Source: Methanoregulaceae archaeon
Lineage (GTDB): Bacteria; Armatimonadota; Fimbriimonadia; Fimbriimonadales; Fimbriimonadaceae
Assembly: GCA_020850325.1 (NCBI GenBank)
Contig: JADZEW010000007.1
Coordinates: forward strand, 1-56,219
DNA length: 56,219 nt
Direction of reading: 5' to 3'
Made by a program: the position numbers and the translations under genes. A model generated the notes under the pieces. The model saw nothing but the letters and a program-made list of their open reading frames with translations, was not told where the DNA came from and did not search any database. This document shows positions 42,274-49,619 of the stretch, piece after piece. The stretch's first letter is position 1; each line of letters opens with the position of its first letter.

Positions 42274-45200
42274 CTAATCCACCACGACTTCTTCGCGAAC
42301 AGGCCCTGCGGAGGCCATCGTCGGCTCGATGTTCGCCGCAGATGAGAGGTCACGGTCGTCCTTTCTGAGCTTCCGGGCAAGGTCATCGAAGAGCGTGTAG
42401 ACCACCGGGATCACGAGCAAGGTCAAGCCGGTCGACGTGATCAACCCGCCGATGACAACCGTCGCCAACGGCGCCTGCAACTGAGAAGCCGCGCCAAGCG
42501 CGGCCGCAATCGGCAGCATCCCAAAGACCGCCGACGCCGATGTCATGAGGATCGGGCGTAGTCGAGTGGGTGCGGCGCGCAGAATCGCTTCGTCGCGTGA
42601 TAGACCCGTGGCGCGAAGTTGGTTCGTGTAGTCGACGAGCAGAATCCCGTTCTTGACCACGATTCCTATCAACATCAGCAGACCCACGAACGCGGTCAAA
42701 CCAAAGGCTCGGTCCGTCAAGAACAGCGCCAGCACGACGCCGACGACGCACAACGGGACGGTCGCGAGAATCACGAGCGGAGTGATGAACGACTCGAACT
42801 GCGACGCTAGGAGCATGTAGATGAGCGCCACCGCGAGGACAACCGCCAGTCCGAGCCCGGCAAACTCTTGAGCGCGACGCGTCTGTCGCTCGCCAAACGC
42901 CCAGTACGAGCCGCGCGGCAGTTCCATCCCCGCCAGTGCTGCGGAAACGTCCGCCTGGACTTCACTCTCGGCCCGATCGGCGACCCTTCCCTGCACCGAG
43001 ATGTACCGCTGCCGGTTTAGGCGGTTGATCTGGTTGGGGCCCATCTCGATGACCGGCTCAGCGACCTGGCCCAGAAGCACCTGGACCGACGATCCCGGTG
43101 CGGAAGGCTTGATCGGGAGCTTCATGAGTTCCTCGACCGATTCCCGCTGCGCTTCGGGCAACTGTACGTAGATCGGATACTGGAATCCGCCCTGCTGAAA
43201 ATAGGAAGCCAGACTGCCTCGGGTGCTCGTTCCGATCGCGGCGGCGATGTCGGCGAAGCTCACCCCGAGCGCCTGAGCCTTCTGCCGATCGACCTTCCAC
43301 CTCAGCTCCGGGGTCGACTCTTGGATGTTGAGATCGAGGCCCTCAAGGCCGGGGATGTCGCCAATCTTCTCCATCACTTGGCGGGCCACAATCGTCAGTT
43401 CACCGAGATCCTGGCCGAATACATCGACCTGCATGCCCTGGCTTGCACCGCCCAGGATGTTGGCAACAAGGTCGAACGGGCTGACGTTTGCGCGGATGCC
43501 CGGAATCTTGACAAGCTCTTTCTGCAGCCGCTTCACAACCTCTTCGGTTGTGCTCTTGCGATTACTCTTCAGGTGGACGTTGGCCGAGCCTTCGAACGAA
43601 GCGGCATTACCTACTGAACCGCGGAATCCGATGTTGGCGCCCGCGGCGAGGAAGACCGTATCGATATCGGGATCGGCAAGAAGCACCTGCTCGACCTGGG
43701 CCATCTTGTCCTTGGTCGTGGCGAGAGCGGTACCGACCGGCAGCTTGACGCGCACCTGAAGGTCACCCGAATCAGTCTGAGGTAGCGACTCGGTTCCGAC
43801 CATTGACCATAGCGGCAACACCATGAGGGTGGTCGCGGCCACTGCGCCAAGCACCCACCATCGCCGGCGCAGCGCCCACTGCAGCGACGTGCGGTACGAG
43901 TGGTCGAGTCGGCCGAACATCAGGGTCATCCGGTCGAAAAGTCGCGAACTGACTGTCGATGGCTTGCCGTGAGCCTCCCGAAGTCCGGGGTGCTCGAGTT
44001 CTTCGACCTGATCGGCGCGGATGACCCGCGAAGCGAGCATCGGAACGACCGTCGCCGCATCGAGCAGCGACACCGCGAGAGCGAAGATGACGACGAGTGC
44101 GAGCTGAGTAAAGATCTGGCCGCTCTGACCTTTGATCAAGAAGAGCGGCAAGAACACGACCATAACGGTCGTAGTCGATGCCACGACTGCACCCATGATC
44201 TCCTTGGTGCCACTGACTGCCGCCTGCACGGGCGTCTTCTTATCACGTTCGATGTGGCGGAAGATGTTCTCCAGAACAACAATTGCGTCATCCACGATGA
44301 GTCCCGTCGCCAAAGCAAGCGCGCTCAGCGAGATGGTGTTCAGCGTGAACCCACAGAAGTACATGAGCGCGAAAGTGCTGGTGATCGAAATCGGGATGCT
44401 CAGGGCCACAACCAGCGTCGACCGCAGGTTCCTCAAGAAGAACATGATTGCGAGGATCGCGAGGGTTCCTCCGATGATCGCATGCTCTTGCAGCAGCGTG
44501 ATCGAGTCCTGAACGAAACCGGACTGATCATACGAAACGCCGAAGGTGAGTTCGGGGAACTGCTGCTTGACCAACTCCAGCTTCTCGTTCACGCCGCGCA
44601 CGGTCTCGACGGTGTTCGCATCGCTCTGCTTGATGATCGTCAGGCCCACGGCGGGATCGCCATTGAAGCGCGTGAAAATCCGCTGGGTTTGGCTGCCGTC
44701 GATGACCTCGGCAACATCCCTGAGCAGGATTTGTCGTCCGTCGCGAGAGCCCAATGGCATCAACTGGGCATCTTCGATGCTCTCGAAGAAGCCGACGGAC
44801 CGGATCGTGTACTCCGTCTGCCCCTCGCGTGCAATGCCCGCCGGTTGAGTGATGTTCTCGGCCTGCAGGCGGCGGGTGATGTCGGGCAACGTGAGGCCGA
44901 CGGACTGCAGTTTCGCGGGATCGACGCTGACGATGATCGCTCGTTCTTGGCCACCCGAGAGGTTCACCTGCGCAACGCCGCCCGCCGACTCGATGATCGG
45001 GGCGACCTCGTTTCTCAAGAGGGTGCGGAGCTTGACCGGATCGTCGATTCCCGTCACGCCCAAAATGAGGATCGGGAAGGTGTTGGGGTCGAACTTGAAG
45101 ACGGTCGGACTCTGAAGTGTGGGATCGCTCGGAAACTCGCGCCGAGCTCGCTGGACAAACTGGAGGACATCCGCCGCGGCTTTATCGACATCGACGCCGT

Positions 45201-45489
45201 AGTCGAGCGTGATGCGAACCGAGGAGCGACCGAGCTCCGATGTGGAGTTGACGGAGTACAGCCCGGGCACCGTGGAAACCGCTTGCTCAATGGGGCGCGT
45301 AATCTGCGTCTCCATCTCCTCGGGCGAGGTGTTCGGCCACTCGGTGTTGACCGCAACGATGCCCAGTTCCACCCGCGGTAGCAGGTCCACCGAAAGCCGC
45401 ATGAAACAGATGACTCCGAGCAACACGAGCGCCGCAATGCGCATCGTGACCGCGACCGGACGAGTTACCGACCACTTAGCAACATTCAC
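42274..45489 (-). CDS. RND efflux pump, HAE1-type
   Basis: Proton-driven inner-membrane exporter, probably for drugs or lipophilic compounds. The 1071-residue protein has the AcrB plan: 12 helices and two large periplasmic loops. Key blocks are SVTRPVAVTMRIAALVLLG, EMETQITRPIEQAVSTVPGL, the TM4 relay LIVDDAIVVLENIFRHIERD (Asp-Asp) and LIGIVVKNGILLVDYTNQLR (TM10 Lys). It overlaps the adaptor gene by four bases (ATGA). No outer-membrane channel is in this pair; a TolC elsewhere may serve, for example the one at 48294-49619. Confidence 0.93.
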   Translation of the reverse strand: MNVAKWSVTRPVAVTMRIAALVLLGVICFMRLSVDLLPRVELGIVAVNTEWPNTSPEEMETQITRPIEQAVSTVPGLYSVNSTSELGRSSVRITLDYGVDVDKAAADVLQFVQRARREFPSDPTLQSPTVFKFDPNTFPILILGVTGIDDPVKLRTLLRNEVAPIIESAGGVAQVNLSGGQERAIIVSVDPAKLQSVGLTLPDITRRLQAENITQPAGIAREGQTEYTIRSVGFFESIEDAQLMPLGSRDGRQILLRDVAEVIDGSQTQRIFTRFNGDPAVGLTIIKQSDANTVETVRGVNEKLELVKQQFPELTFGVSYDQSGFVQDSITLLQEHAIIGGTLAILAIMFFLRNLRSTLVVALSIPISITSTFALMYFCGFTLNTISLSALALATGLIVDDAIVVLENIFRHIERDKKTPVQAAVSGTKEIMGAVVASTTTVMVVFLPLFLIKGQSGQIFTQLALVVIFALAVSLLDAATVVPMLASRVIRADQVEELEHPGLREAHGKPSTVSSRLFDRMTLMFGRLDHSYRTSLQWALRRRWWVLGAVAATTLMVLPLWSMVGTESLPQTDSGDLQVRVKLPVGTALATTKDKMAQVEQVLLADPDIDTVFLAAGANIGFRGSVGNAASFEGSANVHLKSNRKSTTEEVVKRLQKELVKIPGIRANVSPFDLVANILGGASQGMQVDVFGQDLGELTIVARQVMEKIGDIPGLEGLDLNIQESTPELRWKVDRQKAQALGVSFADIAAAIGTSTRGSLASYFQQGGFQYPIYVQLPEAQRESVEELMKLPIKPSAPGSSVQVLLGQVAEPVIEMGPNQINRLNRQRYISVQGRVADRAESEVQADVSAALAGMELPRGSYWAFGERQTRRAQEFAGLGLAVVLAVALIYMLLASQFESFITPLVILATVPLCVVGVVLALFLTDRAFGLTAFVGLLMLIGIVVKNGILLVDYTNQLRATGLSRDEAILRAAPTRLRPILMTSASAVFGMLPIAAALGAASQLQAPLATVVIGGLITSTGLTLLVIPVVYTLFDDLARKLRKDDRDLSSAANIEPTMASAGPVREEVVVD

Positions 45490-47075
45490 TTCTTGGCACC
45501 CCGCTCCGCGGCTACGTTCACCTTCTGTCCGGGCTTGACGGCCTGATAGGAGAGCACGACGACCCGGTCGCCCGGCTGAACTCCGCTAAGGATCTCGATG
45601 CCGCCCCGATCGGTGCCGCCGGTCGTCACCTTGCGTTCCTCGATCTCATCCTTATCGGTGACGACCATCACCGTGGCGGAGTCACCGACTTGCCGAACGG
45701 CCTCGGCTGGGACGACGGTCGCACCGTCGGTTCGCCCGACAATCACCCGAACCTTGGCGAAGGCCCCCGGACGTAACATGCCGTCGAGGTTCTGAATCTT
45801 GATCTTAAGTTCGACCTGGCGGGACTGCGGATCCGCGGCTCGGTTGACCTTGTCTACGGTTCCGTTGAAGACCTGATCGGGGTAGGCGTCGAGCCGAACT
45901 TCAGCGGCCTTGCCGACGGCGATCTTGTTCGCCGATTCGACGGGCACTGAAGCGCTCACGTAAAGCCAGTCGATTGCCTCGATCACCACGAGGCTCTGAC
46001 CGGGAGTCGCGAGCGATCCGGGATCGATGGCACGCTCGGTAACCGTGCCCTTGAAGGGAGCCCGGAGTTCGGTGTCCGATCGTCGCGAGGCCGCTTGGCT
46101 CAGTTCGGCGTCGGCGGAAGCAACGCCCGCTTCGAGAGCCCGGAGGTTTTGTCGGAAAGCGGGGGTACGGGAGCGATTGGCCCTGGCTTGGGCCAGCGCC
46201 GCCTCAGCCTGAGCAACGGCTGCTTTCGCGAGCTTGATTTCGGTAGCGACGGACTGTTTGGTGATGGACACTCGCTTCTCGGCCGAGGTCTTTCGAGCGC
46301 GGGCCGCGGTGATCGAGGCCTCGGCGGAGGCACGCTGGCCGTTTCTGACGTCCAGCGCGGCGCGCTTCGATTCGACTTGAAGCGAAGCGTCCTCCACATC
46401 CTGGGCGGCAACGTAGCCGAGCTTGGAAAGTTCCTCGACGCGGTTCTTACGGGCGGTTGCGTTCGCGAGATCGGCTTGGGCGGCGCGCACCTCGGCTGCC
46501 GCGTTCGTGAGTTGCGCCTGGGCGCCCACCAACTGGGCACTGGCGTCATCGACTGCCGCCTCGGCCGCCGCGATCTCCGCATCCTGATTCCGCTCGGCCT
46601 TCTCGAGGTCCGCTCGGGCGCGACTCAGAGCGGCTTCCTGGGTGGATATCTGCGTCTGGACTTCGGACTCGGTCGACGCAAAGCGCGCTTGGGCCTCGGC
46701 AAGTCGGGCGCGCGATTCCGATACCGACGCTCGCTGCTGCAGAACGACCGCGTCGAGCTCTTGCGGATCCACCCGAACGAGGACTTGGCCCGCGCTCACC
46801 AGGTCGCCTTCGCGGACGTCGATCGACACCACCCGGCCAGCGGTCCGCGGAGAGAGCCGCGCCCGGAATGGCGACTCTAGAGTGCCGACGGTTTCGATGG
46901 TGTCCAGAATCGCCCTTGTTTCGGCGCGCGCAATTTCTACGGCGGGTGTGGAACCGCGGCGTGCTCCCTGCTGCTGCTTGAGCTCTTCCGCTGCCGCGAC
47001 CTCGCCCTTCCACCGCCAGCCGATGAGACTGAGCAAACCAATCCCGATGACGCCAACCCCAACCCAGACTTTCAT
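45486..47075 (-). CDS. RND efflux adaptor (membrane fusion protein)
   Basis: Periplasmic partner of the 42274-45489 pump. The 529-residue protein has an N-terminal membrane anchor (VGVGVIGIGLLSLIGW), first lipoyl half (GTLESPFRARLSPRTAGRVVSIDVREGDLVSAGQVLVRVDP), and an unusually long helical hairpin (about residues 105-330, Ala/Arg/Glu-rich heptads). The second lipoyl half follows (TELRAPFKGTVTERAIDPGSLATPGQSL), then the beta-barrel and membrane-proximal domains. Adaptors are commonly nearer 380-420 residues; the extra length is all in the hairpin. First gene of its operon. Confidence 0.9.
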   Translation of the reverse strand: MKVWVGVGVIGIGLLSLIGWRWKGEVAAAEELKQQQGARRGSTPAVEIARAETRAILDTIETVGTLESPFRARLSPRTAGRVVSIDVREGDLVSAGQVLVRVDPQELDAVVLQQRASVSESRARLAEAQARFASTESEVQTQISTQEAALSRARADLEKAERNQDAEIAAAEAAVDDASAQLVGAQAQLTNAAAEVRAAQADLANATARKNRVEELSKLGYVAAQDVEDASLQVESKRAALDVRNGQRASAEASITAARARKTSAEKRVSITKQSVATEIKLAKAAVAQAEAALAQARANRSRTPAFRQNLRALEAGVASADAELSQAASRRSDTELRAPFKGTVTERAIDPGSLATPGQSLVVIEAIDWLYVSASVPVESANKIAVGKAAEVRLDAYPDQVFNGTVDKVNRAADPQSRQVELKIKIQNLDGMLRPGAFAKVRVIVGRTDGATVVPAEAVRQVGDSATVMVVTDKDEIEERKVTTGGTDRGGIEILSGVQPGDRVVVLSYQAVKPGQKVNVAAERGAKK

Positions 47076-47190
47076 ATTCTAAGGTTGTACTACGCAGAGC
47101 GAGGGGCTCAGGGACGCCAACCGTGATTAAGTTCAGCGCAATCCAATCTGATCCGGACACATCTACCGAACCCACGTCAGATCACGATTT

Positions 47191-47207
47191 CTGGGCCAAA
47201 TGGCCAG
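47191..47207. promoter_or_regulatory. Near-palindrome upstream of the metal operon
   Basis: CTGGGCCA-AA-TGGCCAG, a palindrome with one extra G, lies 20 bases before the -10 box at 47227. It may be a repressor or activator site. Confidence 0.35.
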
Positions 47208-47226
47208 TTTTCCCGCAAAGCCCCGC

Positions 47227-47232
47227 TATAAT
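47227..47232 (+). promoter_or_regulatory. -10 box immediately upstream of the metal operon
   Basis: A perfect TATAAT ends 7 bases before the ATG at 47240. The mRNA would start at or next to the start codon. No good -35 is seen, which suggests an activated promoter. Confidence 0.5.
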
Positions 47233-47239
47233 GACATTC

Positions 47240-47686
47240 ATGTTGTGGCAGCGCAACGCTCGATCAGTGATCCGCCTTATCGGCGCGGTCTTGGTCGTGC
47301 TGAGCCTGTCCGGCCCGGCGATTTCAAAGTCGGCGTGTGTCGCGGCCCTTTGCGATTCCAGCTGTGAAATGCACGCGGCGCGCAAACCCGCGTCATGCTG
47401 CCCTGAAGCGACCGTCGCAAAAGAAGCTTCCTGCAAAGAATGCAAATGCATTAAAGCCCCGGTCGAGACTTCGGCGGACATCGATGCGGTAGCCGCATGG
47501 TCGTTCAACCTCGTCGTCTGCTTTCCTGAGCGGTTGCCCGTCCCCGAACCTGAGTGGATCGACCTAACTTCGACGAGGCGAATCATCGCCTTTTCAGATG
47601 GGTCGCCACCCTCTGTGCCGAAAGGCCCCCATTCCGGACGGGCTCCCCCGTGCTCCTTGGGTTTGCCGCTCGCATGTCGAGCGTAA
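47240..47686 (+). CDS. Cys-rich exported protein heading the metal-efflux operon
   Basis: No family recognised. The 148-residue protein has an N-terminal hydrophobic signal (SVIRLIGAVLVVLSLSGPAIS) followed by a Cys-rich stretch (ACVAALCDSSCEMHAA, ASCCPEA, ASCKECKCIKAP) that could bind soft metals such as Cu(I). A Pro/Ser-rich tail follows. The ATG at 47240 begins the signal peptide; another ATG at 47231 overlaps the -10 box. It lies 74 bases before the next gene in the same direction. Confidence 0.6.
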   Translation: MLWQRNARSVIRLIGAVLVVLSLSGPAISKSACVAALCDSSCEMHAARKPASCCPEATVAKEASCKECKCIKAPVETSADIDAVAAWSFNLVVCFPERLPVPEPEWIDLTSTRRIIAFSDGSPPSVPKGPHSGRAPPCSLGLPLACRA

Positions 47687-47760
47687 GCCGGGGCATGAAC
47701 ACTTAGACCACGCGTTACCCCGGCGTTCTATTCACACGAAGAACCCTGGAGTAACACCGT

Positions 47761-48297
47761 ATGTCAAGACCGATTCATAGTCCCCGGCGCCTTGGGCCTG
47801 GAAGTGTCGTCATGGTTGTGGGGCTGGTTGCCTTTGGCCTGTACGGCTACCTTTCTCAACCCGGCCCCGTCAAGACGAACTACTACGAAGCTGACGCGAG
47901 CGGCAACCTCAAACTCGTTGACCGCCCGTCCCTTCCGGCGAGAAAACCGCTGGTACCGCTTTCCCGGCTGAAGCCCGAGCCAACGATGATCCTCGAGCAC
48001 GCCACCGTGCTGAGGTTGCAGCCTGCCCAAAGTGCGAAACTCGACGTGCTGACCAAGACGTGGCAGGAGAGAAAGGAGGCCTTTCAGCGCCAGATGGGGC
48101 AGGAACAGAAGACCGCCCAGCCCGCAACGGGTTCTCGCACCTCGCTCCGCAATCTCAAAGTCGACCTTGCTGAGTATTCGCGGCTCTCCGTCGAATATGA
48201 CTTGGAGCGCCAAGAGCTGTGGGGCCGCTCCCTCGCCGTACTCGATGCCTCTCAGCGACGACGCATCGAGCGCTTCCTGGCGGGAGGGACCCTATGA
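47761..48297 (+). CDS. Membrane-anchored periplasmic protein, Spy/CnrX-like helical
   Basis: The 178-residue protein has one membrane anchor (VVMVVGLVAFGLYGYL) and a periplasmic helical part: LRLQPAQSAKLDVLTKTWQERKEAFQRQM and LRNLKVDLAEYSRLSVEYDLERQELWGRSLAVLDASQRRRIERFL. Long helices with a L-x-x-x-Q start resemble the Spy/CnrX/ZraP group of metal-linked periplasmic proteins, but the match is weak. GGAG lies 9 bases before the ATG. The stop overlaps the TolC-like gene in ATGA. Confidence 0.65.
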   Translation: MSRPIHSPRRLGPGSVVMVVGLVAFGLYGYLSQPGPVKTNYYEADASGNLKLVDRPSLPARKPLVPLSRLKPEPTMILEHATVLRLQPAQSAKLDVLTKTWQERKEAFQRQMGQEQKTAQPATGSRTSLRNLKVDLAEYSRLSVEYDLERQELWGRSLAVLDASQRRRIERFLAGGTL

Positions 48298-49619
48298 TCC
48301 GCGCCCTCGCCTCATGCGTCGTGGCGGTGCTCGCCGTCGGCTCGCTCGCCCAGACGGAGAGGAGTCTCTCAATCGAGGATGCCGTCACCTTCGGCCTCAA
48401 GCACAGTCCGAAGCTCGCGGCAGGCCTGGCGGAAGTCGAAGCGGCGCGCGCCCTAACCAAGGGAACCCGCGGCATGGAAGGACCTCAGCTGGTCTTCAAC
48501 GGATTCGCAACGCGAAGCACGATGCCGACCGCGTTCGGTTCTGCGATGGGAGTTTCACCATCGACCACCGTCGTTGCCCCGGAGGGCAACTGGCTTGACG
48601 CTGGCCTCATGCTGATGGTTCCACTCTACACCGGAGGATCTCTCTCCGCGATGACCGCCGCCGCCGATGCGCTGGAGAAGGCAGCGATGGCCGGCCTGTT
48701 TGAGATGAGAGCCGAGGTCGCGCTCGAAGTCAGGATGGCCTTCCTTGAGGCCCTCTTCGCCCAGCGTCAGGTCACAACGGCCGCATCTCGCCTCGATGCC
48801 TCCAAGGCGATGGCGGAGAACGCTCGCACGCTGCTTGCCAATGGCAAGGGAATCGAAGCCTCCGTGCGCCGGGCCGAGGCCGAACAGTCGGAAGCCGAAG
48901 CTGACTTGCTGTCAATGCAGGCCGAGCGGCAGAAGATGGTGCTCGAGCTCCTCCTCGTGATGGGTGAAAAGCTCGATGCCGCGGTCGCTCTCGAAGAGTC
49001 CTCAGCTTCTTCGCTGCCGCAACTTACTTTCGAGGAACTGTTGAAGACGGCAAAGGCGAGCCGAGGCGAAGCGGTACGGGCGCGACACCGAGTGCGCGCA
49101 GCTCAGGCCGAACGACGGGCCGCGGAAGCTGCGCTCGGGCCCCAGCTATACGGGGTCGCCATGGGCGACATCTTTTCTCCGCAAGATGGGATGGGGCGCA
49201 GGAGCGGTGGAGCCCTGGGCCTTGCGCTCAGTCTTCCGCTGTTCGATGGCGGGCAGCGACGTGCCGCATCCCGACAAGCGCAGGCGATGATCGTCCAGGC
49301 CCAAGCCGAGCTCTTAGGGGTTGAGCGGCGGATCGAGGTGGACTTGCGCAAGGCGTGGCTGGACTTGGAGACCGCACAGCAAATGAAAGTCTCAGCCGAG
49401 CGCGGGGAGCAAGCCGCGCTCTCGGCCTACAACACGCAAGTCGTCCGCGTGGAGAGTGGAGTCGGGATTTTCGTCGATCAACTCGACGCGCTTGCCGCCC
49501 TGACCCGGGCGCGCGCCAACTCTGCGCGCGCCGAGTTCGACCTGCAACTCGCGGTCGCCAAGCTCTATCGAACCGCGGGCTTGGTCGGCCCAACGGCTAC
49601 CTCGGAGGTACCGAAGTGA
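48294..49619 (+). CDS. TolC/CusC-like outer-membrane efflux channel
   Basis: Outer-membrane exit duct. The 441-residue protein has a signal peptide (LASCVVAVLAVGSLAQ), the duplicated TolC plan of two helical hairpins with strands between (SLSIEDAVTFGLKHSPKLAAGLAEVEAARA; GGALGLALSLPLFDGGQRRAASRQAQAMIVQAQAELLGVERRIEVDLRKAWLDLETAQ), and Ala-rich coiled coil. The ATG at 48294 overlaps the preceding stop by four bases, and its own stop overlaps the adaptor's GTG by four. Context makes it the channel of the metal pump. Confidence 0.9.
   Translation: MIRALASCVVAVLAVGSLAQTERSLSIEDAVTFGLKHSPKLAAGLAEVEAARALTKGTRGMEGPQLVFNGFATRSTMPTAFGSAMGVSPSTTVVAPEGNWLDAGLMLMVPLYTGGSLSAMTAAADALEKAAMAGLFEMRAEVALEVRMAFLEALFAQRQVTTAASRLDASKAMAENARTLLANGKGIEASVRRAEAEQSEAEADLLSMQAERQKMVLELLLVMGEKLDAAVALEESSASSLPQLTFEELLKTAKASRGEAVRARHRVRAAQAERRAAEAALGPQLYGVAMGDIFSPQDGMGRRSGGALGLALSLPLFDGGQRRAASRQAQAMIVQAQAELLGVERRIEVDLRKAWLDLETAQQMKVSAERGEQAALSAYNTQVVRVESGVGIFVDQLDALAALTRARANSARAEFDLQLAVAKLYRTAGLVGPTATSEVPK

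Noticed and set aside
43900-45381. Long open frame of 493 codons on the plus strand, antisense to the HAE1 RND pump
   Set aside because: The minus-strand gene is a complete recognisable pump; the antisense frame is Arg/Glu/Asp-rich with no domain, a by-product of high GC.
49355-49615. Upstream extension of the adaptor frame giving a protein of 873 residues
   Set aside because: The extension lies inside the TolC-like gene; the GTG at 49616 overlaps its stop and starts a proper signal peptide.
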